DNA of 64,000 bases from Cephalopachus bancanus (GCA_027257055.1 JAPVLO010000161.1:2790001-2854000); one strand, 5' to 3'; counted from the first letter of the stretch, positions 23,775 through 35,147 are shown. A program made the numbers and translations. Notes: generated from the sequence alone by a model not told the origin.

Positions 23775-23935
23775 GCCACAGATGACTGTGTGTTATCGAC
23801 AGGGTTACTTAATCTCTCTGTGCCTGAGTTTGTTCATTTATCAAATGGAAGAGATTATTGCTTGTCAGAAATTAGTGAACTGTAATGGTGTGTGAATAAT
23901 TTTTTCATAAAAAATACAAATTGTGTTAAGTTTCT
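23775..23935 (+). mobile_element. MIR SINE
   Basis: GCCACAGATGACTGTGTG, GGGTTACTTAATCTCTCTGT, GCCTGAGTTTGTTCATTTAT and CAAATGGAAGAGATTATTG follow the MIR core and 3' part in order. Confidence 0.8.
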
Positions 23936-26049
23936 AGCATAGAAACTTCCTTATTTCCTTCCTTCTTCCTTATACAACTAAAGGACTACACAGGCAGAAT
24001 GAGAACTACCATCTAGGCCAATATTTGGTGAATAGGTAGCAGTACTGGAGACAGAAATATGGAAGTATTGCAAGCGACTGTGGAACCATTAATATTCTAT
24101 AGCACTTTGAATTAAAATACTTATCTGTGAAAAGTTTTATAATTCATATGACCTGAAATAATTTACACCTAATTAGATTTTGTCAACTGAATAATTCTGT
24201 CTCATGTTGCTTCCACAGAATAATTTAAGCAACTGCATTTTATTCTCAAAATAGTTGTAAATGTCAAATTAATTTTGTTGACATGATCAACATGTACAAG
24301 AGCTACTTGGCAGAATTGTTTATCAACTGAATATATTATGGTTCCTTACAAAACTTGAAGATTGGTTATGGTTTAGCTGACTTTTACAGTTTGTTGCTTT
24401 CCTGGGAAGAGGTCACTGATAGTGATTACAAAAACTGGTATGGCATTTCTGCTCATCTGGTTAAAAGCTCTTTGATATCTGAAAGTTTCCCCTTCTCTTT
24501 TTATTATACATACAGTGCTTTCCCTTTGGGCATTATCTTTTAATCTGGTTAAGACTGGATCCCATGCAGCTGCTTGGGTGTTTGTTATGCTTCTCATTAA
24601 TGTCATGGGACCCTTAGTTGACACTAACAATATATAAAGTATTGCTGAATCTTACCCTATTTATTTTGAACCATTCCTTTCACTTGGAGGAGCCTCTCTA
24701 CCCCCTCCTTAAAAACCCTGTCCAAGACTAGTGTCCTTGTAGTTCGTTCCTAACTCACTCAAGTTATCCCATTTACTCCAAAATCTCATCTCCACTCCAT
24801 CACCCCTTGTCTTGTTCAGGATTTTAGCTACTAACGTTGAAGTTCTGTCATCTGCAGGTTTGGCTTAATCCAACGCTTTCCAACTCTTGTCTCATTATAG
24901 CATATCTAGAAATTGATACTACTGAATGGCACATAGAAGCAAATAAACAAGACTTTTTGCTGTGAGGGTAGTTAGCTCAAAGGCCATGACCCTCCATGTA
25001 GTAGGAAATATATATCTTGGCATATGCATTGTCCTGTATTTTTGGCTTAATCAATCTTCAAATTAGAACCAATCTTTGCAGGTATTAGAAATTTGCTCAT
25101 GTGGTATTATCTGGAACTAATCTCCTATTTTGTGCTTAGCATGTCATGTATTATATGGACATCTCTGAGCTTTGCTCCAAATTGTTCCCATTTGTGTGTA
25201 GACATTAGCTAGTTCAGATTCCTACCTTGGTTGCCTTGGGTTGATGACACCTTACCTTTGCTAGTCTCTCTCCGAAGGGAATAAACCTGTATTTTGCCTT
25301 CAGCTTTTGCTTAAGAGCTAGCTTCATTTGGAACAACTCCTCTTCTGTTGAACATCAAAAGACTGCTTTTTCATTGGCAACAGGTATTAACACAGCTCAG
25401 AAACTATTGTTGCCTATTAATGTCCCCTGTAATAATATTGTATACTTAGGAGAGTAAATCATGTCTCCCTTGAGTTCAGCCCACCCATTTAGACTTTCTG
25501 TTTTGGACTCCTTGGGAAGGGGTGCACTAAACAGTGCAGAGTCAGCCTCTGTAACCCGGTTTATGTTTCCTTTCAGCTTTCTTTCATTTCTCTGCTGACC
25601 TGCTGTTGATGCCCCAGCATGCCTTGGAGTTAAAGGCAGTCAACATTAGGTGTACTCTCTGATATGTAAACTACATATTTGATGAAAACATGAACTAAAG
25701 TTACAGATATGTCAACATATGCCATAGAATCCATTGCTAAAAAGTATTAGCGTAGGTCATGGTCTTTGAGCCAGCTGCCTCCACAGCAAAATGTCTTGTT
25801 TATTTACTTCTGTGTACTGTATAGTTGTATCATTTTCTAGAAATGCTATGATGAGGCAAGGATTAGGAAGCAGTGGATTAAGCCAAGCCTGCAGATGGCA
25901 GAACTTCATCATTACTAGCTAAAAGCCTGGACAAGACAGAGGGTGATGGAGTGAAAAAGAGATTTTGGAGTAAATAATATCTATTATTAAGGTACAGATA
26001 ATAAAAAAGGTCTGAATACTTCCAATATTCATACGGGAGAAGAAAGTGA
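23936..26049. other. Unassigned non-coding stretch
   Basis: No gene or nameable repeat was seen in about 2.1 kb of ordinary AT-rich DNA. Confidence 0.4.
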
Positions 26050-26215
26050 ATTTTAAGAACTATAGAGCAGTTAGCTTGATGTCAACCCAGAAGAGATTGT
26101 AGAAGTTATTTTTAATGAATGCTTTCTAAGGGTTTAATGAAAGAAGTAGTCATCACTGGAAACCAGTATAGGTTCACTTAAAATGTTATGCCATACTTTG
26201 TGAATCTTTTTAATG
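26050..26215 (+). mobile_element. CR1/L3 LINE relic: reverse-transcriptase part
   Basis: AACTATAGAGCAGTTAGCTTGATGTCA and GGAAACCAGTATAGGTTCAC resemble the CR1/L3 reverse-transcriptase region ('tacagacctgtgagcctgac...'). It is very old and heavily diverged. Together with 27030-27665 it is probably one element split by later insertions. Confidence 0.6.
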
Positions 26216-26221
26216 TAAATA

Positions 26222-26425
26222 GCTAGATAATAAATATTTCTGACTTTTGGCTCTGCAATCTGTTACAACTACTCAGCTCTGCCACTATAATATGAAAGCA
26301 ACCATAGACAGTACATAAATGGATGGATGTGACTGTGTTCCAGTGGAACTTTATTTACAAAACTATGCAGTAGGTTGATTTGGCCAATGGGCCATAAAAT
26401 AACCCTTGTTTTGGAAGAATATCTT
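26222..26425 (+). mobile_element. hAT-type MITE
   Basis: AATAAATATTTCTGACTTTTGG, ACAACTACTCAGCTCTGCCA, GCAACCATAGACAGTACATA and GTGTTCCAGTGGAACTTTATT are the characteristic blocks of a common short mammalian hAT element, ending ...GGCCAATGGGCCATAAA. Family name uncertain. It lies inside the CR1/L3 relic. Confidence 0.75.
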
Positions 26426-26550
26426 TGATAATGTGTACCTGATATATTCTACCTTTCTTCTAATGGCCAAACTCTTATTTTGACATGAAGAAGTTTATTT
26501 CATTTTCTTTGTGGAGGACATGGAGAAGTCTGAAGTTAATAATAGTGTAC

Positions 26551-26816
26551 TCACATGTTGTTACTCATAAGTGGACCTTGAACATTTACCATAATACATA
26601 AGAAAGGGATTGACAGTAGCAGGACACTGTGGGGAAGGGACATAACATCAATAAGGGTACCTGATCTCAACCCAGGTGAAGTGAGGACCAAAGGAAAGCT
26701 CATACTTTACCTGTACGATGACTGTTTGTATACCTAAATCTGAATTGTACCCCACATTTTTAAAATAAAAAAAATAGGGAGGATGAGGGGTGTAAGAATA
26801 AAAATAATAAAAAAAG
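26551..26816 (+). mobile_element. Lineage-specific L1, very short 3' end copy
   Basis: 266 bp from TCACATGTTGTTACTCATAA to the A-rich tail, ending with CTGAATTGTACCCCACATTT. Target duplication ATAGTGTAC at 26542-26550 and 26817-26825. An extra segment of about 49 bp sits between two TACCTG copies (26658-26713). Confidence 0.88.
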
Positions 26817-26829
26817 ATAGTGTACAGAA

Positions 26830-27005
26830 ATTCCTTGCTTAATATCATTGATCAGTTCTTAGAAAATGGTACTTTAAGCAAAATGTCATATAATGAGACC
26901 AATTTCTTTTTTCTCATCAATGTTATAACGAAAAGATGTTACCCAAGGACCTGGCATACATCATTTCACTTAAAATTTCAGTTCCATTAACCTGTCAATG
27001 ATGTT
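26830..27005. mobile_element. Probable Tc1/mariner-type MITE
   Basis: TTCCTTGCTTAATATCATTG at the left and TGATGTTAAGTGAAGGCTTAC at the right are imperfect inverted repeats around a core with ACTTTAAGCAAAATGTCATA. The family is not certain. Confidence 0.5.
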
Positions 27006-27029
27006 AAGTGAAGGCTTACTGTAGTTAGG

Positions 27030-27665
27030 CAAAATTGTAACAAGTTGAACAATTATGGAACATGAAGACTCGTTTGTGGCTGCATGCCACAGGCTGTGCT
27101 CTTGATTCAGAATTGTCAACATTTTTATTTATGACTTGACTAAGGTTGGAATTGACTTGTGAATCAAACATGATGCAGTGTACTTATGCTTTGGGTGACA
27201 GGAGCAAAATCCTAATGATCTTAGATTGAAACAGTAGTTCAAACCTATAAGACTGAAGTACTGGACAGAGAGAGATGTGAAATTCTGTGTCTAGAGCTAA
27301 AAATGTATCTTGACAGTACAAATACAAACTGTGAAAACATAGTTGAATAGCAGCCTGTTTGAACAAAGCTAAGGGAGTATTTCGATTAGAGTGCATGTGG
27401 AGAAAGTTATCCACATGGTTGGAGGGACTCAGAATCATGTCCTATTAGAAATGGTTGAAAGAACTGTAGATATTTTGCCTGGAGGGATATATGATAACTG
27501 TCTTCAATTATTTAAAGGACTGTCATGTACAAGAGGAATTGGACTTATTCTAGGAGGTCCCAGAAGACACAGGGAAGAACAGTGGCTAGAAGATACAGGT
27601 AGATCCAATATATAAAAAGAAACTTTCTAACAATTTGAGCTGTCCTATGGGCACTTGCAATTCTG
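27030..27665 (+). mobile_element. CR1/L3 LINE relic: 3' region
   Basis: Contains L3 3'-end phrases: TTTTGCCTGGAGGGATATATGATAACTG, TTCAATTATTTAAAGGACTG, AAGAGGAATTGGACTTATTC, AGAACAGTGGCTAGAAG and AACTTTCTAACAATTTGAGC. Among the oldest LINEs preserved in mammals; coding capacity is gone. Confidence 0.78.
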
Positions 27666-28504
27666 AGAGTACATAAAAGGTAGGCCCAGGTGCTGCACCC
27701 TATGTCCCAACAGTTGCAAAGCTCAAACCCAGATGTTTTTAGTCCCCTGCCTTGTTTATATGGTTGAAATGTTGAATCTACACAATATTTCATATGTGTA
27801 TTTGTACCTGTCATCTTCATATGATTGGTAAGAGACCCTGTCACATTCACTTTTGTAATCTCACAAAGCTTAACAAATGCTTTACATAGGAGGAACAAAG
27901 TAAGTGTTTGTTGAGTTAAAGTGAATTGAGTAACAACTGAGATGCATCCAAATGTCTTTCTTTACTTATCCTGGCTTCATAATGAAAGCCCTTGGAAGGT
28001 GATCAGAAATTATACCTGTGGATTTCTAATAGATTGATGAGGTAAACGGAACAGTTTTGCACCTTTGTTTTTCTCTGTGGTACACACATAAATGCAAACA
28101 CTTAATCAAGAGTAGAAGCAATCAGACTGCACTCTCTGACCAGGATTGCTTTACCCCTTCTGGATGATTATGCATTGCCCCCTTTCTCATTTACTGCTTT
28201 CCATGCAGGGACCCCTGCTAAATTAAATTTCAGATCCAGGTGTCTACCTGGAACATATTTTTCAGCCTTCTGAATACTGTAATCCTAAAGTTGTTATTTG
28301 CTGTCATCATAATTCTGGAAGATTTAAGGCTGAGATTGGCAGTATATTTGTCAGGACTCATTCTTTGATGTTTTGTACTTGGGTAAATGGCCAGGTATAA
28401 TGACCCATTTATCACCATGTTCCCTATGGCCTGGGTAACAGGACAAGGCTTATGGTAGGTGTTCAGTGAATCTTTGTTTGCTTTAGTAGGACTCTGGTTA
28501 GCCC
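27666..28504. other. Unassigned non-coding stretch
   Basis: No gene or nameable repeat. Minus-strand frames at 27545-27898 and 28230-28580 (117 and 116 residues) show no family resemblance and are treated as chance. Confidence 0.4.
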
Positions 28505-28865
28505 TTATAGTAGTTCCTCTTTTTACACTGGATATGTCCCAAGACACCCAATGAATGCCTGAAACCATGGATAGTACCAAACCCCATCTATATTATGTTT
28601 TTTAAAAAATCTGATAACTGAGACAGTTACCAAGTAACTAACAAGCAGGTATCGTGTATACTGTGGATATACTGGACAAAGGGATGATTCGCATCCTGGG
28701 TGGGACAGAGCAGAACAACTTGAAATTTCATCATGTTATTCATTCAGAGCAGCTTGCAGTTTAAAACTTAGAAATGAGTTGTATATTTCTGGAATTTTCC
28801 ATTTAATATTTCTGGACCCTGGTTGACTACAGGTAACTGAAAACACAGATAAGGGGGGACTACTG
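28505..28865 (-). mobile_element. Tigger/MER2-like MITE
   Basis: The right end GATAAGGGGGGACTACTG is the reverse of the MER2/Tigger1 start and is followed by the TA target. Internal TGGAATTTTCCATTTAATAT, TGGACAAAGGGATGATTCGC and the left-hand AAACCATGGATAGTACCAA are consistent with the family. Confidence 0.8.
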
Positions 28866-29076
28866 TACTACTGTTCCAACCTCATGAAGTAAAGTTTTTT
28901 TGTTTATCAAGGCAGTATTTTCTTCTTCTTTTGTGCTTCCATGCTCTACCTACCATATGTCTTCATTTTCGGTGCCATTTTCTGGCTGTGTGGATAATAT
29001 GTTTTAATAGGATGGAAAAAGGGCCAAGATATAGTATTGAATCTCTTTCTCTATCAATTCCCTCAACTCCTTGAAG

Positions 29077-29175
29077 GAGGGAGGGAGGAGAAAAAGGAGG
29101 GAGAGAGGGAGAGAGGGAAAGAGGAAGTGAGAGAGGGAAGGAAGGAAAAAAGGAAGTGGTAGGGAAAGTAGAGAA
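29077..29175 (+). repeat. GA-rich purine tract
   Basis: GGAGGGAGGGAGGAGAAAAA and following GAGAGGGA/GGAAGGAA units. The reverse strand gives a spurious frame of L, P and S residues. Confidence 0.85.
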
Positions 29176-29397
29176 TGAAAAAATCATCCTGTTTCATACT
29201 GAGATGACTTTGACTTTGTCATGCTATATAACTTGTATGTTCCTTTGTTTAAATTCTGGTATGTTCTGATGTTTTCATTGCATTCTGTGAGTAGGAGCTT
29301 TCAGACATGTCTTTATGGGAAAATAAAATAAATGTTAACACAAGGGCTATTTCTTTGCTTTTTTTTCTTCCTTCAACTTCTTGGCTCAATTGGAGAA

Positions 29398-29577
29398 AAC
29401 ATGGAATAATGGTGCTTGGGTTAGCTTTGCCTGAAAAAAAGTTCTGTTTGCCAGTCCTTGTGCAGATTCATGGATAGTACCAAACCCCATCTATATTATA
29501 TTTTTAAAAAATCTGATAACCGAGATAGTTACCAAGTGACTAACATGGAATAATGGTGCTTGGGTTAGCTTTGCCTG
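29398..29577. repeat. Exact 36-bp direct repeat around a MER2-derived insert
   Basis: The 36 bp at 29398-29433 (starting AACATGGAATAATGG) recur exactly at 29542-29577. Between them, 29469-29544 closely matches 28566-28642 inside the neighbouring MER2-like MITE. Confidence 0.9.
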
Positions 29578-30058
29578 GTCGTGGATGACCCCAAGGTTTG
29601 CATAGCTTTATGCACTCCTTATACACCATTAGGAAGAACCCAAATACTATTTGCCAGTGGTTGTGAGGCTGGAGTCTCACTTTTCTAACAAAAGGATCAT
29701 ACTTTGTTGTGTTAGAACTGACTTGTTAACGGCTCACAAGACCCAATCATTAAATTTTTAGGAATTTTTGTGAACTGGTTGTTAAACACAGCCTTTATTG
29801 AAAATTAAGGTGTGTAACCTTGCAAGTGCTTTTAATATAAATTACTTAGTTGTAGTCAGTATTCAAAATTCATCACTTACTCATTAGTTGCTACATTTTA
29901 CTATTATGTATGACCTGGAACTTATTTATATCTCTCATATGATAGAACTACACATATTTAATATGTGATTAATCTTCTCTTCCTAACTCTGCATTCAGTG
30001 ATATCACCTTAGTAGCCATGGTGGGAGTATTCACACCACAGAAATTGGTAAACAGTAT
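29578..30058. other. Unassigned non-coding stretch
   Basis: 29700-29770 (GTTAACGGCTCACAAGACCC) may be part of an old DNA transposon. I cannot name it. No gene. Confidence 0.35.
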
Positions 30059-30393
30059 GTTTTAGTTTGTTTTGTGCTGCCATAACAGAATACCACATAT
30101 GGGTTAATTTATAAACAATGGAAGCTTATTTGGCTTATGCTTCCGGAGGCTGGGAAGTTTAAGATCAAGAGGCTACATCGATTAAGCACCTTCTTGCTGC
30201 AGAAGACATCATGTAGTGAGACAGTGCTCTCAAAAGAGTTTGAAGTCCTTTTGTAATCAGCATTAATCCATTCATGAGGGTCCCACCCTCATTACTTTAA
30301 ACACTTCCCATTAGGCCTCACTTCCCAACACTATTGCACTGGTAATTAAGTTTCCAACACATGGTTTTGGGGGAACACATTCAAACCGTGGCA
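30059..30393 (-). mobile_element. MaLR (MLT1-type) solo LTR, antisense
   Basis: Reading in reverse it shows MLT1-like blocks: TTTGTGCTGCCATAACAGAATACC, GGTTAATTTATAAACAATGG, GAGGCTGGGAAGTTTAAGATC, CATTCATGAGGGTCCCACCC, CTTCCCAACACTATTGC and GGGGGAACACATTCAAACC. No internal retroviral sequence adjoins it, so it is a solo LTR of a non-autonomous ERVL-MaLR element. Confidence 0.8.
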
Positions 30394-32611
30394 TAATACA
30401 AATCTGAATTTGGTCTTTTGTTTTGTTGATTGTCTAGACATTAAAAGGTAATGGAGAAAATATTATTAATACAATTAATTTAAAAGTGTATTATATCTGT
30501 ATCCATTACATTGTAGATAAAAAACAAATTAAGGAAATATCTTCTTTTATTTCCAATTCAACAAAGAAGTTATTCATGTCCTTGATGAATGAAGTTATGA
30601 TGTCATTATGTTTTAGACATTCCACTTGTATTTTACTGGTTTAAAAACATTGAGCAAGGTTTATATCAGAACTATGCTCACTCTTCAAATGCAACCATTG
30701 GTTAGCTATGGATATAAGAGTTCCATGTATTTTAACAGAAACATTCTGCGAGCCTCAACTATTGGTTTGAATTTACAATAAACTTTTGCATGTACTTTGT
30801 TATCATGTCTAAATTATTTGCTATCCATAATTTATATCAGTAAAATTTATGATAAATATATATACATATATTCATGCATATATCTTTTTTCAGGGAGCTA
30901 ATTGTTAAGTATTATCAACACACCGCTATTTACATACCAAATGGAAATCAAGCTTTGTATCTTAGGCTTGTGATTATATTGTATAAATGGTGGTAAGATT
31001 TTTTTTTTGCCTTCAACATAGCAAGAAGATCAAATGCAATATAGGAAAACAGGATATAGAGTCAAGATTTTAAATGCACCAACTGTAGAGCACTTGAAGG
31101 ACAAAGTGTTTGAGGTCTTAAAGCATGCCCATGGTATTTTAAAAAGCATTAGGGGGTGCTGAAGAGAGGTGTTAAATATCATTAGAACCTCAGCAAGTCT
31201 TTGGAATCCAACACACTGAAAGATAATTGAGTGTGGAGGAACTAAGGATACAAAGCAGGCAATTTAGTTATCCAAAGCATTTATGTCAAGGAGCTTGAGG
31301 ATTTATCTATTTGTGGTTTTCTCCCAGAGCCTAATCATGACAAGTACAGAGTAACTGTCCAGTGGAAACTGGCCTTTATTTTGCATTGCCCTGAAAAGTA
31401 TTGCAATAATGGGAGAAATTTGATGTCCTAGAAACATTATGATTATAGTGAAAATATCTTGAGCTATGAGAAAAATAATTTTTTTAAATGGAATTAGAAA
31501 TTCAAAGCAAAATGGTCTTCTCTCTTTCTACTTTACCAGCAAAGATAGCACAAGCACAAATCCATTTTTGTAAGAGATTTTTAATTAACAAGAAGATGTA
31601 TTTCCATTTATTGGTTAGACTCCATCTTGAGGAATGTTTTCTTTAATCTACTTTATCTAGAAACAAAATGTGCTTGCTAAAGTTTACAGGTAGAATTGTA
31701 GGGTGATCATCTAATAGCTTCAAAAGTCACATTTAGTAAATGGAAATCAAAACATTTTTAAATGTAATGGTAAATGTGAAGAATGAAAATCCAGTTGATG
31801 CCAGTTAAAGTTAACCTTCAGGAAAGAAAAAAGTTGGTAGTTTATTCTTTGTGCTTAAAAATTTTGGTTCACCTTGTTTTATGTTTTGTGTTTTCTTTGT
31901 ATGTCTGTGTGTGAAAAGGAGAGAAGCATTATGAACGTTATGGTTCCTTACCTCCACGATCCATTCCAAAAATAATTTTATTAATCCTAAGAATGACTAA
32001 GAATGTAACTATGGAAATAAAATGACTTTTCAATCCTGTGTTGACTATGTGCCTAAAATGTTGATTCACTAAACCCTGGTACTTCCAAATTAAATTTTAT
32101 GGTATGTGGATGATTTATTGTAATCTCCTACAAGGAAATTCATCTTAAAAACTTTTTCAAAATCATCCTAAGTTCGGGAGAAGGGAGCATTTCTAATTCA
32201 AAGCAGGAGTCAGGCTAAGATCACATGTCTCCCTAGAGTAAAGAAGGGAGGTTTTACTCATTGCATATGTTTTTAAAATATAGATACAGCTGGACTTTTA
32301 GTATTTTACTTCTGGTTTTAATGATGGAATTCCCAAAGGACTAAAATTGTTCCAAACAGTCTGAACTGTGTCTGAAGTTCAAGAACAGTATATGGTTGGT
32401 CTAAAGACTTTAATCCTGATTGGAAACTTTGAATGGGAAAGCTGGCTTTCTCCTCTTGTGTTTCTCAAATTTTCTGTTAACAAAATACCTCCTTGCCTCC
32501 TATTCAGCTCTTAACCAACTGCAGACTAACTTGTTCTTCTTTACTAAAACATTTTCTGTATAAAGGCACCAGTAAGTTCCTAAGGCATAAAATTGAGTGA
32601 TTTTGGTTTTT
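30394..32611. other. Unassigned non-coding stretch
   Basis: About 2.2 kb with no nameable repeat and no exon. 30850-30890 is (AT)-rich. The lack of recognisable repeats could reflect very old sequence or constraint; the sequence alone does not say which. Confidence 0.4.
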
Positions 32612-32720
32612 TTCCATCTAGTCACCAGTCATTTTACTCAGTCTACTATGTGACTTGATGCTAGGGATGTATTAGTAAACAAGGCAAACATGTTCTTTTA
32701 CATTGCGGAGCATTCCGTTT
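32612..32720 (-). mobile_element. L2 LINE relic, antisense
   Basis: CAGTCTACTATGTGACTTGATGCTAGGGATGTATTAGTAAACAAGGC-type order (32639-32686) mirrors the reversed L2 3' end ('ctactatgtgccaggcactg ... acagcagtgaacaaaac'). Confidence 0.6.
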
Positions 32721-32858
32721 TCTGACATTGTTGACTTTCCTCAAATTTCATGAATTCATTAACCTCTGGTAATGAAATCACTGATAGTTCTTTCAATGCT
32801 GATTTCACCCCATAATTTTTCTTCTGGTCCTCATTACAATTTACTTTCTGAGTTTTTT

Positions 32859-32914
32859 TTTTTTTTTTAATATAATCAGTATTTTTTATTATCGTTTTGT
32901 AGGGTACAGTTAAG
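32859..32914 (-). mobile_element. 56-bp retroposed fragment with polyA and target duplication
   Basis: ACTTTCTGAGTTTTTT occurs at 32843-32858 and 32915-32930, flanking an insert that begins with a T-run. On the minus strand it reads as unique sequence, AATAA(A)-like signal, then polyA, as in an L1-mobilised mRNA 3' end or extremely truncated LINE. Confidence 0.65.
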
Positions 32915-34214
32915 ACTTTCTGAGTTTTTTAATATGGCCAAGACTCTCAGGTTATCATCTGCCTATACCCTAGCCTGAAGAAGTGCCGAGGGAACCCAAG
33001 AACCCTTGCTGTCTAGGCATCTCCTCCAATCAGAAAACCATCAGCAAGCGCTTCCATCATCATAGTGGAGTGGGTAGTGACATGTGTATTTTGCAAGGAG
33101 AAGATGGTTAGGTCAAGCTACTTCTATGTACTTTTGCCAAAAGATTAGTGCTAATTCCTAAAATTTTCAAATTTATCTTTAAAAAAAGTTATATCTATAT
33201 ACTATATAAATATAATTGTATATTTACACACATGTACATCACATACACACACTCAAATAAACTTATAAGTTTCTGACTGGGCAGGATGTCTGAGAACACC
33301 TGAGGCCATGAGTCCAGCTGCACTTTGATATTCAGATTTGAGATTGCCTGTGGCCAAGGCAGGAGCTGGGTGGGACACATTGCCACAGCAACCTCTCACT
33401 CTTGTGAACCAACTTTTCTGTGCTTGCTCTATACAACAACTTCAACCCTGTGGCCTGGGACTCCCTCCTAATCCCCACTGGGGCAGCTAAGAGTGCATAC
33501 TTACAGGGTGCTCCAAGCTGTACTAATCCAAAAGACTCAAAACAGAGAACTTGGGAAATTTCTGCAGCACCACCCTTGGCTTAGACTGGTTGGGCACTTA
33601 CTTGGAGCAATACTTGCTAAGGAGAAACCCTACAGCCACCGTTATGTCTGTCTTTCTTCCATAATTGCCAGAGGCTAACAGAGTGCAGTCAACCATATCA
33701 GATATAATACCTCAGCTTTGGGGAAGGCCTGATTCCAGTGCCAGCTAACAACACTTTCCAAACCATCCAGTTACTCAGGACACCATGAGCCAGTGGAGGT
33801 ACACAGTACAGGGCTGCCACAACTGGCAATTGAGAAACTCACCATACCAAGGCTATGTATATAACCAAAGGAACCCTACAGTGCATATGTCAGGCCTTCA
33901 CCTACCTCAAATAAAAAGAAATTGTCTTCCCAAATGAGAAGAAACCAGAAAGAATTCTGACAATATGAAAAAACAGAGTTCTCCAATACTGTCAAAAGGC
34001 CACACCAACTCTTCAGCAATTAACCCTAACCAAAATGAAATTGTTAAAATTCTAGATATAGAATTCAAAAGATTGATGATAATATTGGTCAATGAACTTC
34101 AGGAGAAAATTGAAAACCAACACAAAGGAAAAAAAAACAAAACTCTTTAGGACGTGGATTAAAAATTTTCCAACGATATAGATACCTTAAAAAAAAAAAG
34201 CTAAAATTCTGGAA

Positions 34215-34436
34215 ATGAAGGAAGCATTTATAGAAGTACAAAATGCAGTAGAAAATTTTAACAGTAGACTAGAACAAGCAGGAGAAAGGATCTCAGAACT
34301 TGAAGACAAGGCTTTTGAATTAACCCAATCAGACAATAACAAAGAAAAAAGAATCAAGAGAATGGCACAAAGTCTCCAAGGAATGTGGGATTATGTAAAA
34401 CATACAAACCTAAGAATCATAGGTGTTCCTGAATAA
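34215..34436 (+). pseudogene. L1 ORF1 remnant: coiled coil to RRM start
   Basis: ORF1p is the RNA-binding trimer-forming protein of L1 particles. The 73 residues open here contain a heptad-like charged helix (AVENFNSRLEQAGERISELE) and end with the hallmark NLRIIGVPE at the start of the RRM domain, followed at once by a stop. Earlier ORF1 sequence (33965-34150) is in another frame. Dead relic. Confidence 0.8.
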
Positions 34437-34622
34437 GAAGAGAAAGCAGAGGTTTGTGAAGCTTATTTGAAGTAAAATATCCCTGGACTTGCAAGAGATC
34501 TTAACATCCAGATACAAAAAGTCCAAAGACACCCCAAAATATTCATTGAGGAAAGGTAATCCTCAAAGCATATAATCATCCAGCTATGCAAAGTTAATGT
34601 TAAGGAAATAATTTTAAGGGAA

Positions 34623-34790
34623 ATGAGACAAAATAGTCACATAACTTACAAGGGTAAACCTATCAGACTAACAGCAGACTTTTTCAATCTCCTTAAACAG
34701 AGTAAATGTCAGCCAAGGATTTTGTATCCTGCAAAACTAAGTTTTATAAATGAAGGAGAAATGAAGTACTTTGCAGTCAGAACACTTGTA
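34623..34790 (+). pseudogene. L1 ORF1 remnant: C-terminal domain
   Basis: The fragment carries YKGKPIRLTADF and, further on, QPRILYPAKLSFINEGEMKY, both typical of the ORF1p C-terminal domain, with an internal deletion between them. Readthrough beyond 34790 enters unrelated sequence, so the longer open frame (to 34895) is a chance fusion. Confidence 0.8.
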
Positions 34791-34811
34791 ATCATAGGAC
34801 TGTTGCATTTT

Positions 34812-34980
34812 GCTTTTGTTTTCTGGGGATGTTTTAGGTATACATTTATGGGGTACAAGTGCAGTTTTGCTATGCTGAGCACTGTGGTGAAGTAAGGGCC
34901 TTCAGTGCATCCATCATGGAGTAATGCACATTGTACCTACTAAGCAAGTTTTCATCATCTATCTCCCCTTCCCCCATGTT
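34812..34980 (-). mobile_element. L1M 3' end fragment, antisense
   Basis: TATGGGGTACAAGTGCAGTTTTGC, GGTGAAGTAAGGGCCTTCAG and ACATTGTACCTACTAAGCAAG are the reversed 3' UTR of an L1M subfamily. It is separate from the element that follows. Confidence 0.7.
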
Positions 34981-35026
34981 TTTTTAAAATAGCTTTATTG
35001 AGATATAATTGGCATATAATGAACTG

Positions 35027-35147
35027 GTCCCAACTACTAGGGGGTTTGATGCTGGAGGATTACCCGAGCCCAGAAGGTCAAGGCTGTGGTGAGCCATGAT
35101 CATGCCACTGCCCTCCAGCCTGGGCAACAGAGTGAGCTTCTGGCCCC
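35027..35147 (+). mobile_element. Alu right-arm fragment
   Basis: GGAGGATTACCCGAGCCCAG, AAGGTCAAGGCTGTGGTGAG and CCTCCAGCCTGGGCAACAGAG with no left arm. It is an old, 5'-truncated Alu within the L1M 3' end. Confidence 0.85.

Larger units (their letters stand above)
33260..34790 (+). mobile_element. L1M 5' part (5' UTR and ORF1)
   Basis: A GC-richer 5' UTR-like stretch leads into A-rich ORF1 sequence (from about 33960), with L1 phrases such as GAAATGAAGGAAGCATTTAT and CCAAGGATTTTGTATCCTGC. It stops abruptly near 34790, next to the 3' end of a different, antisense L1. Confidence 0.85.

Noticed and set aside
27545..28580. Two minus-strand frames of about 117 residues
   Set aside because: No recognisable domain, start context or neighbouring exon. 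The first overlaps the CR1/L3 relic.
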